The position numbers and the translations under genes were made by a program. From positions 1 to 61,332 of the forward strand of contig NZ_QQWG01000023.1 in assembly GCF_003863355.1 (NCBI RefSeq): a stretch of DNA of 61,332 nucleotides, given 5' to 3'. Shown here in pieces: positions 29,389-38,347 of this stretch. The stretch is from Ancylomarina euxina (GTDB lineage: Bacteria > Bacteroidota > Bacteroidia > Bacteroidales > Marinifilaceae). The notes under the pieces were generated by a model. The model had not been told where the DNA came from. It saw only the letters and a list, made by a program, of their open reading frames with translations, and searched no databases. Positions within the stretch are counted from its first letter, which is position 1. The number at the start of each line of letters is the position of its first letter.

Positions 29389-31068
29389 ATGATTAAATAC
29401 ATGAAAATGAAAAATATATATTCTTTTATTGCGATTCTGATAGCACTTTCGTTTAGTGCTTGTGATATCGCCAGAGAACCGTTTCAGGATTTATCAGATG
29501 ATAAAGTATTTGCCGATGAATTAGGTATCGAAGCAGCAGCTTTGGGGACTTATGCCCTATTGAAAAAGAATGAGTTTATGCGTCCTTACCACTTTCATGG
29601 TGAATTTGGTGGTGACAATATTGCATTAAGCGGTTCTACGACCGACGCCTTATTTTACATGTATAATTACCAGCATACGCCAACAAATGGCCATTTAAAT
29701 AGTTTGTGGTCTTACTGTTATAAGGGGATTGTGAATGCGAATAAAGTCATCGACAAAGCACAAGCAGGTACGCCTCGATTAAATCACGTTATTGGTGAAA
29801 TGTATTACCTACGTGCCTTCTTTTATTTCAATTTAGTCAATATTTGGGGACGACCATATACTCAAAACCCAAGTTCGAATTTGGGTGTTCCAATTATCTT
29901 AGATGCTGAACCAGATGCAGATAATTTACCTCCTCGTGCTACTGTTAAGGAAGTTTACGATCTTATTCTAAGAGATTTATTAGAAGCGGCTGAGTTGATG
30001 AGTGAATTTAAAAGAATTGATTCAGAATATAATATCTATGCATCTGAACAAGCTGCCAATGCCCTATTATCCAGAGTCTATTTATATATGGAAGATAATG
30101 AAAAAGCCGCAGAGTATGCTACTAAGGTTATCGAATCAAATAACTTCTCTTTAATTTCAGGTTCTGAATACGAGACTTTTCCAACAATGGTACCGGAAGA
30201 AAATTCGGAAATCATATTTGCATGTAGAGCATTGAAAGACGAAGATGATTACAATTGGTATGCTTTTGGAGGTATGTATGCTACAATTGATGGTGTAGGT
30301 TGGGGTGAAATGTATGCTTCTGAGACTTTCAGAGATTTACTTGATCAAAATCCTTCGGATAGAAGACATAAATTCATTGACCCTCAATTTGTAGATGGTG
30401 ACGATTATGAGATCACATATTCTTACGACAAAGCATCTCCGGTGGGTTCTAAAATGTTCCAAATGTATGCTGTTACTAATAATGGTGGCAATTGGGAATA
30501 TGATTACAATGGCACAAAAACTGTTTCAACTGAAGATGTAAACGGTAACACAGTGTATTTTATCACTGAAGGTGAAAATATCAGTGGAAAAACCTATGTG
30601 AAATTGACAAAGAAAATGCCTGTAAGACAAGGGTATCCTAAATATTTCGTGATAAAATGTTCAAATCAGGAAGGGCAACCTCAATTGTTCTCACCAGTTA
30701 TTTCGCGTTTGGCAGAGATGTATTTGAACCGTTCGGAAGCTCGTGCTAAAACGGGTAACACATCAGGTGCATTAGAAGATCTTAACCTTATCAGAGAACG
30801 TGCAAATATTGATACATACACTGACGTTCCAGCTGGAAGAACATTATTGGAAATTGTACTTGAGGAACGACGCATAGAACTTGCTTTCGAAGCTCACCGC
30901 CGTTACGATATTTTCAGAAATGGCTTAACTTTGGATCGCAGATATCCGGGAACACACGATAGAGGTGCTAATCCTTTATTAACTGTTCCGTCAACAAGCC
31001 CACGTGTTGTTGACTATATTCCGGAAGCTCAGATTTTAGCACAGCCTAATTTGGTACAAAATCCATAA
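29389..31068 (+). CDS. SusD/RagB-type substrate-binding lipoprotein
   Basis: A 559-residue SusD-family lipoprotein (SFSAC, Cys25). Family words include YYLRAFFYFNLVNIWG, a C-terminal RSEARAKTG and LEERRIELAFEAHRRYDIFRNG. It forms the surface lid of the adjacent SusC. The ATG at 29401 would give a shorter, more typical signal peptide. Two strong hairpins follow the gene, so transcription of susCD probably ends here. Confidence 0.92.
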   Translation: MIKYMKMKNIYSFIAILIALSFSACDIAREPFQDLSDDKVFADELGIEAAALGTYALLKKNEFMRPYHFHGEFGGDNIALSGSTTDALFYMYNYQHTPTNGHLNSLWSYCYKGIVNANKVIDKAQAGTPRLNHVIGEMYYLRAFFYFNLVNIWGRPYTQNPSSNLGVPIILDAEPDADNLPPRATVKEVYDLILRDLLEAAELMSEFKRIDSEYNIYASEQAANALLSRVYLYMEDNEKAAEYATKVIESNNFSLISGSEYETFPTMVPEENSEIIFACRALKDEDDYNWYAFGGMYATIDGVGWGEMYASETFRDLLDQNPSDRRHKFIDPQFVDGDDYEITYSYDKASPVGSKMFQMYAVTNNGGNWEYDYNGTKTVSTEDVNGNTVYFITEGENISGKTYVKLTKKMPVRQGYPKYFVIKCSNQEGQPQLFSPVISRLAEMYLNRSEARAKTGNTSGALEDLNLIRERANIDTYTDVPAGRTLLEIVLEERRIELAFEAHRRYDIFRNGLTLDRRYPGTHDRGANPLLTVPSTSPRVVDYIPEAQILAQPNLVQNP

Positions 31069-31085
31069 TTCAGTAATAATCACTT

Positions 31086-31120
31086 AATACAATAAGACTT
31101 TACCAAAGTCTTATTGTATT
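31086..31120 (+). terminator. Strong hairpin after susD
   Basis: Perfect 16-bp arms (31086-31101 and 31105-31120) with a 3-nt loop, 18 nt past the susD stop. It lacks a good T tract but is followed by a second, canonical terminator 70 nt on. Confidence 0.7.
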
Positions 31121-31188
31121 AAAATGTGGTTAATACTCCGATCCCTGGGTCGAAAACTAGTTTGTTTACAAAGTAAACTCCTTTTGAT

Positions 31189-31220
31189 ACCTCAGGGCAT
31201 TCCCTGAGGTTATTTTTTTT
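31189..31220 (+). terminator. Rho-independent terminator ending the susCD transcript
   Basis: Arms acctcaggg (31189-31197) and ccctgaggt (31202-31210) with a 4-nt loop are followed by ta and eight T residues. It separates susCD from the DUF3472 gene at 31296. Confidence 0.88.
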
Positions 31221-31295
31221 AGGATTTTACAAAAAAATAAAGTAGTTATTGAGTGATAAAACATAAAACACCAAATTGTCAATTAAAATTTTGTT

Positions 31296-33107
31296 ATGAA
31301 AATTACCAAATTAGGCTTATTAACATTTCTATCGGCTTTGTTATTTTTCTATTCTTGTGATAAAGAAGAAACTTTACCTGAAGATGAAAGTTTGAAAAAA
31401 GGCAAACCAGTAACTTACGATTTGTCAATATCAGTCCCTTGTGAAGGGAATAGTTGGGTCGTTGCTAATCCAGCTGCTACCGCAAATCTAGTTGTAACAG
31501 GCGGTATTAAAAATTGGACGAATTCAGATGATAAAATTCGCACCTATTTTTATGCAAAAACCACAGGAACGATTCAAGTTGGTATTCGTGCCAAATTTGG
31601 CGTATCTACAACATTAAAAATAACGCTCGGAAATGAAAATCAGGAGCTTACTTTTGAAAAAGGGAATGCCTATAAAGATTATAATGTAGGCACCTTTAAT
31701 ATTAATCAAACAGGCTATCATTTTATTGAACTGGAAGGCGTAAGCAATGGAGGAAGTTCTTTTGGTGATATCTCTGATATCTTATTAGGGGATTCATCAT
31801 GGAGTTCTAACATTAGCTTTGTGGATGCAGAATGGTTCTACTGGGGACGAAGAGGTCCTTCAGTGCATTTAAACTTCGAAGAGCCTGCCAATAAAGATAT
31901 CACCTGGTTTTACAACGAAGTGACTGTTCCTGTTGGGAAAGATCCAATAGGTTCTTATTTTATGGCTGATGGCTTTTCATCTGGCTATTTTGGAATGCAA
32001 GTCAATTCCGCAACAGAGAGACGTATCTTGTTTTCGGTATGGAGCGCATTTGATACGCAAGATCCAAATCAGATTCCAGCAGAGTATACCGTAGAACCTC
32101 TGGGGTATGGTAAAGGTGTAACCGTAGGAGAGTTCGGTGGTGAAGGCTCTGGAGCTCAGAGTTATTTGGTTTATGACTGGAAACCAGGAACAACCTACAA
32201 GTTTTTATTAAAAGGTGAATCGAATGCTGATAATTCTATTGATTATACGGCTTATTTCTACGCGCCTGAAGTTGGCGACTGGAAATTGATAGCCAGTTTT
32301 AGAAGACCATTTCCTACTGGCAAGCATTTAACACGTTTACATTCGTTCTTAGAGAATTTCAATACCACAATGGGTGATGAAACCAGACAAGTGGATTACA
32401 CAAACCAATGGGTTTATGATACTCAGGGAAGCTGGAGTGAAATGACTAATGCGACTTTTACAACAGATGCTACCGGAAGTAACGGAGCTCGATTGGATTA
32501 TGATGGTGGAAAAGAAGGTGATCATTTTTATTTAAGAAATTGTGGTTTTTTTAGTGATAATGAAACGCCGAATACATCATTTACGAGAACAGCAAATGGA
32601 ACAGCTCCCGCTATTGATTTTTCGAAACTAGAAGTTCCCTCCATTGAAGCACCGTCAATACAAGTGATAATGGATAGAACAGGGTGGGCTGTAGTAGATT
32701 ATAGTTCTCAGGAAGATAAAGATGGTGAAGGAGATACTGGTCGGGCTGCTGATGTGCTTGATGGAGATGATAATACTTATTGGCATTCGTGCTGGTCGGG
32801 TTGCACCGCTACAGCACCTCATCATATTACGATTGATATGGGGCAAACCAACACTGTCAATGGTTTTAGCTTTACTCAAAGACAAAATCTTTCCAGAACG
32901 GTTAAGGATTTAGAAATCCAAATAAGTGATGACAATGCAACTTGGGAGAGTTTGGGTGATTTTGTTTTGGAAAAAGAAACCAATCAGCAAACGATCGAAC
33001 TGAGTACAGCACAAACGTTCCGATATTTTAAATTTATAGCGAAAGTATCTCATGATGGAACCAATAATGCAGCAATGGCAGAAATTGCAACCTATATTGT
33101 AGAGTAA
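31296..33107 (+). CDS. DUF5077-DUF3472-discoidin lipoprotein
   Basis: A 603-residue lipoprotein (lipobox FFYSC, Cys21). Three parts are visible. A DUF5077-type beta-sandwich spans about 35-165 (VPCEGNSWVVANP). A DUF3472-type region spans about 175-440 (WGRRGPSVHL, ERRILFSVWS, HSFLENF). A C-terminal F5/8 type C domain spans about 475-603 (LDGDDNTYWHSCWSG, PHHITIDMG). The DUF3472/DUF5077 pair is common in Bacteroidota glycan loci, but its activity is unknown to me. It has its own terminator before and after, so it is probably a single-gene transcript. The next gene encodes a paralogue lacking the discoidin domain. Confidence 0.82.
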   Translation: MKITKLGLLTFLSALLFFYSCDKEETLPEDESLKKGKPVTYDLSISVPCEGNSWVVANPAATANLVVTGGIKNWTNSDDKIRTYFYAKTTGTIQVGIRAKFGVSTTLKITLGNENQELTFEKGNAYKDYNVGTFNINQTGYHFIELEGVSNGGSSFGDISDILLGDSSWSSNISFVDAEWFYWGRRGPSVHLNFEEPANKDITWFYNEVTVPVGKDPIGSYFMADGFSSGYFGMQVNSATERRILFSVWSAFDTQDPNQIPAEYTVEPLGYGKGVTVGEFGGEGSGAQSYLVYDWKPGTTYKFLLKGESNADNSIDYTAYFYAPEVGDWKLIASFRRPFPTGKHLTRLHSFLENFNTTMGDETRQVDYTNQWVYDTQGSWSEMTNATFTTDATGSNGARLDYDGGKEGDHFYLRNCGFFSDNETPNTSFTRTANGTAPAIDFSKLEVPSIEAPSIQVIMDRTGWAVVDYSSQEDKDGEGDTGRAADVLDGDDNTYWHSCWSGCTATAPHHITIDMGQTNTVNGFSFTQRQNLSRTVKDLEIQISDDNATWESLGDFVLEKETNQQTIELSTAQTFRYFKFIAKVSHDGTNNAAMAEIATYIVE

Positions 33108-33122
33108 GCATGAAATTGTATT

Positions 33123-33160
33123 AAGAGGCTGTCTCAAATTTAAAACGGCCTCTTTTTTTT
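33123..33160 (+). terminator. Terminator after the first DUF3472 gene
   Basis: agaggc pairs with gcctct around a loop of about 20 nt and is followed by eight T residues. Confidence 0.7.
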
Positions 33161-33265
33161 ATCTCCTGCTTTACAGGCACGGGTTACCATGTTTTGAATA
33201 AAGCATCACCATTCGAGTGATGCTTTACTTGATGAAAAATATTTGGGTTTTAGTGAAGTATGTAC

Positions 33266-33320
33266 TGTATATTGGTTGTTTGTGAAAAATTCGACCTTCT
33301 AGCTTAATATGTCCACTTCT
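33266..33320 (+). promoter_or_regulatory. 21-bp-spaced TCCAC direct repeat, copy 3 of 3
   Basis: tcgacctt (33291) and tccactt (33312) are 21 bp apart with ctagcttaata between. Over 55 bp it matches the copy beside HTCS (23865-23920) at about three quarters of positions. Conservation includes the upstream ctgtatattggttgt. It ends about 46 bp before the start of the second DUF3472 gene, a normal activator position. Confidence 0.65.
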
Positions 33321-33365
33321 TTGTTTAGGATATTTATGACTTTTGGGATTATAAAAATTAAATAA

Positions 33366-34688
33366 ATGAAAATAAATAGATATTCTATATTGGTTTCTTT
33401 CATATTGGTTTGTGTATTATCAGCCTGTTCGTTTGAAAAAAAAAAGAAGAAAGAAGAGTTTAAGACAACTAAAGATTTAGTAATAACAGTACCTCTGGCG
33501 GGTAATGCCTGGGTCGTAAATGATGTCTCTTTAAACGAGAGGATGATTTCTGATAAGGGACTGACAAATTGGAATAAGGAGTCATCAGTAATCAGAACTT
33601 TCGTGAGAGTAAATGGTACAGGTCAGTTGAGCCTGGGTGTAAAAGCCAAATCACTGAAAGGCTCTTCAACAGTAAGAATAACTATTGGAGAAGAGTCTAA
33701 AGAAATTACAATTAGCAATAAGAAATCAGATCTTATTCCTGTAGGCTATTTCGATGTGCCTCAAAATGGTTATGTGCAAATCGACATGCAAGGGGTTTCA
33801 AAAACGGATCAATATTTTGCTGAGGTTTCTCAATTGGTGATTGGTGGAAAAGCGACATCAGCAGGAACTGATTTTGTGAAAGATGATTTTTATTGGGGAC
33901 GCCGCGGACCTTCTGTTCACCTGTCGTACAAAGTGCCAGAAGAGGCTGGAGATATCAGATGGTTTTATAATGAAATTGAAGTGCCAGAAGGAAACGATGT
34001 GATCGGTTCATACTTTATGGCAAATGGTTTTGGTGAAGGTTACTTTGGTATTCAGGTTAATTCTGAAACGGAACGAAGAGTTTTATTCTCGGTTTGGAGT
34101 CCTTATGTGACTGATAACCCTAATGATATTCCTGATGATGAGAAAATTACTCTTTTAAAAAAAGGAGCAGAGGTGAAAACTGGTGAATTCGGGAACGAAG
34201 GCTCCGGAGGACAGAGTTATCGGGTATATAATTGGAGAGCAGGAAACAAATATCGTTTCATTTTGGGAGCTAAACCAAGTGTAGATAATTCCACCGATTA
34301 TACGGCCTACTTTTTTGCGCCGGAGATAGGCAAGTGGGAATTGATTGCAAGTTTCAGACGTCCGAAAACGTCAACATATTTAACCCGTCCGCATTCATTT
34401 CTTGAGAATTTTATGACGGAAATGGGGCAGTTTACCCGGATGGGAACATATTCAAACCAGTGGCTTCGCAACACTGAAGGCAAATGGTTTGAAATAAAGG
34501 AGGCGAAATTTACTGCCGATGCTACTGCAAGAAAGAATTCACGTTTAGACTATGCCGGTGGTGTGGATGGAACACGTTTCTTTTTGAAGAATTGTGGTTT
34601 TTTTAGTGATAGAACTATTATGGATACTTATTTCAAAAGAGAAAGTATAGGTAAAGCACCTCTTATCGATTTTGAAAATTTACCATAG
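33366..34688 (+). CDS. DUF5077-DUF3472 lipoprotein, paralogue without discoidin domain
   Basis: A 440-residue lipoprotein (LSAC, Cys21) followed by a lysine-rich stretch (EKKKKKEEFKT). It aligns throughout with residues 1-440 of the protein encoded at 31296-33107: VPLAGNAWVVND, YWGRRGPSVHL, ERRVLFSVWS, HSFLENFMTEMG and LKNCGFFSD. It stops where that protein continues into its F5/8 type C domain. The pair arose by duplication with gain or loss of the binding domain. A candidate operator lies just upstream and a repeat-family terminator just downstream. Confidence 0.82.
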   Translation: MKINRYSILVSFILVCVLSACSFEKKKKKEEFKTTKDLVITVPLAGNAWVVNDVSLNERMISDKGLTNWNKESSVIRTFVRVNGTGQLSLGVKAKSLKGSSTVRITIGEESKEITISNKKSDLIPVGYFDVPQNGYVQIDMQGVSKTDQYFAEVSQLVIGGKATSAGTDFVKDDFYWGRRGPSVHLSYKVPEEAGDIRWFYNEIEVPEGNDVIGSYFMANGFGEGYFGIQVNSETERRVLFSVWSPYVTDNPNDIPDDEKITLLKKGAEVKTGEFGNEGSGGQSYRVYNWRAGNKYRFILGAKPSVDNSTDYTAYFFAPEIGKWELIASFRRPKTSTYLTRPHSFLENFMTEMGQFTRMGTYSNQWLRNTEGKWFEIKEAKFTADATARKNSRLDYAGGVDGTRFFLKNCGFFSDRTIMDTYFKRESIGKAPLIDFENLP

Positions 34689-34710
34689 ATCATGGAATCC
34701 ATATAACGCA

Positions 34711-34794
34711 GTGGTTAGTAATGAGAGGAGATGAAACTGAAGAATAGGTTTGGTAGCTTTTGTAAATGGCTTTAGCTTGATTCTCCTCTTTTTT
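34711..34794 (+). repeat. Conserved terminator-like element, copy A of 3
   Basis: Stem agaggaga (34724-34731) with tctcctct (34782-34789), followed by a T run, encloses a conserved interior: aataggtttggtagctttt and aatggctttag. Copies B (36697-36781) and C (41641-41715) share the stem and the ggtttggt-gcttt-tggcttt core. It follows the second DUF3472 gene. The remaining gap to 35011 has no gene. Confidence 0.78.
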
Positions 34795-35011
34795 AAAAAG
34801 TAAATTCATCATACAATTCAATTTATAAACTTTTGCTAGTATACTAAGTTGGTTGCTCTTGAAATATAAACGCATTTATTAGTCTTGCTTGTTTATTCTC
34901 TTGATAAGAAACTGTTTAATTGCCCACGAAACTTGGTAAGACCGTTTAGTTGAATTTTGCCTAATACTTAATATTGAATGAATTTAAATTTAACCCTATA
35001 ATAAATAAATA

Positions 35012-36571
35012 ATGAAATCATTATTCAAGTTAAGTCCCGTTTATTGTTTTCTCTTTCTACTAATCCTTTTTGCAGGATGTGCAAAAGAAGATTCTCCTGA
35101 AATCGAAGAACCTAAACCAGAAGAGGAAACTTTTAACTACAGTTCATCGGCCAAATACAATTTAAATATTGTGTATTTCCTTCCAACGGATGTGAAAGAA
35201 AGAAAGGAGTCACACCGAAGACTGAGTGAAATTTTGTTGCACGGACAGGCTTTTTATAGAAAGCATATGCAAGAGTATGGCTTTGGAAACAAGACCTACA
35301 ATATGTTGGTTGATGAGGATCAGGATAGGGTGAAAGTAATTTACCTGAAAGCCAAATATCCAACTTCTAACTATCCTTATGAGGGTGGAGGAGCCAAAAT
35401 CATTGAGGAAGTAGATGCTTACTTTGCAGCCAATGTAGGTGAAAGAAATAGCGATCATACGCTTATCCTTACTCCAGTTCTGGACTGTGATAATCGAGAT
35501 GTTCCTTATTACGGTATGGGACGTTACTGCTTCGCCATGGATTATAACGAAATGGATGTCAGGTTTTTTGGTGAGAATAGCAAAAGAGGAAATGATGCAT
35601 CGAAGTACATTGGTGGTTTATTGCATGAGCTAGGGCACGGCCTTAATCTTCCTCATAATAAAGAGAAGGTGTCCGAAGTACATAAGTCAAATAAAGGCAC
35701 AGCCTTAATGGGTGGTGGCAACTACACTTATGGGAAATCACCAACCTTTTTAACAAGAGCTAGTTGTGCAATACTCAATAATTGTCAGGTGATCAGCGAT
35801 TTTGAGGATACATTTTATACTGGTGCTTCTCTTCAGATCACCTCTGTTTTGGCATCCTATACCAACGGTGAGTTAAAAATATCAGGAACTTTCGATACCA
35901 ACAAGGACGTGAATTACGTCTGCTTTTATAACGATCCTGCGACTGATAATGCCGATTACGATGCGGTTTCCTGGGCTGCTCCGGTAGAAGGAGGTAATGC
36001 GTTTAATATTTCCATGCCCATGAGTGAACTGCATCAAAAAGATAACACACCTTACGTTTTGCGATTGCGTTTTTGTCATTCAGATGGTGAAATTTCTAAT
36101 ATTTCATATTCTTATAGCCTGGAAAATAATGAACCAATCATTGAATTTGGTGACAAAGAAAATTTCGACCGAACGAACTGGCAAGTCATTGATTTTAGTT
36201 CCGAAGAAAATAACGAATTGGCAAGTTATGTGTTAGATGGTGATGCAGATACTTTTTGGCACTCCAGATGGTCTCAGGATGCGACGTCTTATCCACACCA
36301 TTTGACTATCGATATGGATGCTATGCATGATGTATCCGGTTTCTCCTTTTTACAACGAGATGGTATGCGAAAAGTGAAAGACATCGAAATAATGGTAAGC
36401 ACTGATAATGCTCAGTGGGAAAGTATTGGCAATTTCCAATTGAAGGAAATCAATACCCTTCATCATGTGTCGCTTGGCAATAAAACAAGCTTTAGGTATT
36501 TTAAGATCATTGCAAATTCAGCTTTCGATGGTCAACAATATGCAGCAATGGCTGAGATTATGTGTTTTTGA
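35012..36571 (+). CDS. Metzincin-like zinc metalloprotease with C-terminal discoidin domain, lipoprotein
   Basis: A 519-residue lipoprotein (FAGC, Cys23) with an acidic linker after the lipid anchor. The catalytic part (about 45-265) carries HELGHGLNLPH, giving zinc ligands His205, His209 and His215 with catalytic Glu206. A Met-turn-like ALMGGG (Met233) follows, the pattern of metzincins. Residues about 280-375 form a beta-sandwich linker. Residues about 390-519 are an F5/8 type C domain with LDGDADTFWHSRWS and PHHLTIDMD, closely like the one in the first DUF3472 protein. I do not recognise the exact peptidase family. A surface protease that docks on glycans would expose or cut glycoproteins such as mucins. 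Confidence 0.82.
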   Translation: MKSLFKLSPVYCFLFLLILFAGCAKEDSPEIEEPKPEEETFNYSSSAKYNLNIVYFLPTDVKERKESHRRLSEILLHGQAFYRKHMQEYGFGNKTYNMLVDEDQDRVKVIYLKAKYPTSNYPYEGGGAKIIEEVDAYFAANVGERNSDHTLILTPVLDCDNRDVPYYGMGRYCFAMDYNEMDVRFFGENSKRGNDASKYIGGLLHELGHGLNLPHNKEKVSEVHKSNKGTALMGGGNYTYGKSPTFLTRASCAILNNCQVISDFEDTFYTGASLQITSVLASYTNGELKISGTFDTNKDVNYVCFYNDPATDNADYDAVSWAAPVEGGNAFNISMPMSELHQKDNTPYVLRLRFCHSDGEISNISYSYSLENNEPIIEFGDKENFDRTNWQVIDFSSEENNELASYVLDGDADTFWHSRWSQDATSYPHHLTIDMDAMHDVSGFSFLQRDGMRKVKDIEIMVSTDNAQWESIGNFQLKEINTLHHVSLGNKTSFRYFKIIANSAFDGQQYAAMAEIMCF

Positions 36572-36696
36572 TTGTAAGAGAGGTTTTCAGAAATAAAACA
36601 GATGTCACTTCATTTTTTAGTAGAGAATACAAGAGGGTGAAAAACCTTCTGTTGGCTTTGAAAGATTACTCTAAATATAAGAATAGACAAATAAGT

Positions 36697-36781
36697 TTGG
36701 TTAGTTAATGGAGGAGATGAAATCGGAGAATAGGTTTGGTCGCTTTGTAAATGGCTTTAGATTGATTCTCCTCTTTTTTTT
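36697..36781 (+). repeat. Conserved terminator-like element, copy B of 3
   Basis: Stem gaggaga (36711-36717) with tctcctc (36767-36773), then eight T residues. The interior taggtttggt-cgctttg-taaatggctttag is almost identical to copy A. Even the bases 5' of the stem (ggttagt-aatg) are shared. It follows the metalloprotease gene. Confidence 0.78.
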
Positions 36782-36868
36782 AGTTTTATAAAGATGTATA
36801 ATGGAATAAGCTGACTTTAATAGTCAGCTATACACCATTAAATGAAATATTAATAAGAACTTGAAAAG

Positions 36869-38323
36869 GTGAGTTTTAAAAGTAGGATAATAGGTGTAAT
36901 CGTAGTTGTTATAGTTCTTGTTTGGAGCTATCGTTCAATTGAAAAATTGGATGCTTATACCTCAGGAGATTCCTATTGTATAAGTTGTCATGCGCATACT
37001 GATGCGAGGCAATCCTGGGTCTTATCTTCACATTATAGTACAGATTCGACTAAGAGGATCGGTTGTGTTGACTGTCATTTGCCTCCCAAAGAAAGTATAG
37101 ACTATTGGCCTCAGAAGATTAAAGCTGGGACGAGTGATTTATATAGCTATTATTTTAAAGATCATGCTAAGATTAATTGGGCGGAGAAATCGGATATTGA
37201 AAATGCGCTGCATTTTACCCCAAAAGAGTCCTGCATCAGTTGTCACGAAAATTTGTTTCCCTTTTCCTTATCGGCTAAAGGTGAAAAATCACATTTGTAT
37301 TATCGAAGCAATGAGGATGAATTGCATTGTATTAATTGCCACATTGGTGTGGGGCATGGAGTGCATAAAGCCATTCATGGTCAAAATATGTCTCTTCTAA
37401 AGAAAATGACCACTGATTCAGTGATTTGGTTTACTGAAGCCAACCGAATAAGCAGTTTTGAAAATTACAAAGAACAAATTCCTGGCTCTGATGTTTCTTT
37501 CGATATGATTGCCATTCCTTCTGGCTCTTTCCAGATGGCGATTTATGCCAACAATAAATTTAAAAAGAAGCCTGTAAGTCGCAAGGAAATACAACTCTCG
37601 CGCTTTTTTATGGCAAAGGTGGAACTTTCATGGGACGCTTATCTTGTTTTTCTCAGAGATGTTGAATCGGAAGGTCGTGTACATGCTGATGAGGTGAATT
37701 CTAATGATATTGATGTCATAACAGGAGCGACACCTCCCTGGGGTGATCCCGCTCAGGGCTGGGGTATGGGACAACGTCCTGCTATAAGCATGACCTGGCA
37801 AGCCGCCCATACTTATTGTAAGTGGCTTTCAAAGAAAACAGGAAAAACCTACCGTTTACCAACTGAAGCCGAGTGGGAATATGCTTGTGGTACAAATTCA
37901 ATTGAATACGAAACTGTATCTGAAGCAGAGTTTAATTCCATGATCATTTATCGGGATAATTCTGAAGCCAAAACACATTTGCCGGAAGCTTTACTAGCCA
38001 ATTCCCGGGGCTTAATTAATATGTTGGGGAACGTTAAAGAATTTTGTTCTAATTGGTATTCTTCAAATCCTTTTGAAAATGAAATAGATTCAATTTTATT
38101 CAATCCCAAAGGTCCAAGGAACGGGAAGGAGAGAGTCATTAAAGGTGGTTCGTATCGATCTAAACAAGAAGATGTACGAGTTAATTATCGCGAAAGCACA
38201 CAGCATGATAATTGGTTAAAAACCGATCCTCAAATGCCTAAAAGTATTTGGTGGTATTCCGATTGTCGGGATGTAGGTTTTAGACTAGTTTGTGAATGGG
38301 ATGAATCCAGCGAAAAACAATAA
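36869..38323 (+). CDS. Tetraheme NapC/NrfH-type cytochrome c fused to a SUMF1-like domain
   Basis: A 484-residue protein. One N-terminal membrane helix (about 6-20) is followed by four heme-binding CXXCH motifs at 37-41, 66-70, 122-126 and 154-158, a NapC/NirT/NrfH-type quinol-oxidising layout. Residues about 205-478 form a formylglycine-generating-enzyme (SUMF1/EgtB/PvdO) fold with RLPTEAEWEYACG, NMLGNVKEFCSNW and the end CRDVGFRLVCEW. True aerobic FGEs have two active-site cysteines just after the GGSY word; here it reads GGSYRSKQEDVR, without cysteine. The domain is therefore probably not a sulfatase-activating enzyme. The start is GTG at 36869; the upstream in-frame ATG is followed at once by a stop. 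Electron transfer to or from the periplasm is likely. Its tie to glycan use is unclear. Confidence 0.85.
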   Translation: MSFKSRIIGVIVVVIVLVWSYRSIEKLDAYTSGDSYCISCHAHTDARQSWVLSSHYSTDSTKRIGCVDCHLPPKESIDYWPQKIKAGTSDLYSYYFKDHAKINWAEKSDIENALHFTPKESCISCHENLFPFSLSAKGEKSHLYYRSNEDELHCINCHIGVGHGVHKAIHGQNMSLLKKMTTDSVIWFTEANRISSFENYKEQIPGSDVSFDMIAIPSGSFQMAIYANNKFKKKPVSRKEIQLSRFFMAKVELSWDAYLVFLRDVESEGRVHADEVNSNDIDVITGATPPWGDPAQGWGMGQRPAISMTWQAAHTYCKWLSKKTGKTYRLPTEAEWEYACGTNSIEYETVSEAEFNSMIIYRDNSEAKTHLPEALLANSRGLINMLGNVKEFCSNWYSSNPFENEIDSILFNPKGPRNGKERVIKGGSYRSKQEDVRVNYRESTQHDNWLKTDPQMPKSIWWYSDCRDVGFRLVCEWDESSEKQ

Positions 38324-38347
38324 ATGAATATTTGATCTTTTTGAACG

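Noticed and set aside
34795-35011. Fourth TCCAC direct repeat before the metalloprotease gene
   Set aside because: Only one poor half-site (gcccacgaaact) is present, with no partner at 21 bp.
36869-38323. Functional sulfatase-activating FGE
   Set aside because: The cysteines after the GGSY word are absent and no sulfatase gene is present in the window.
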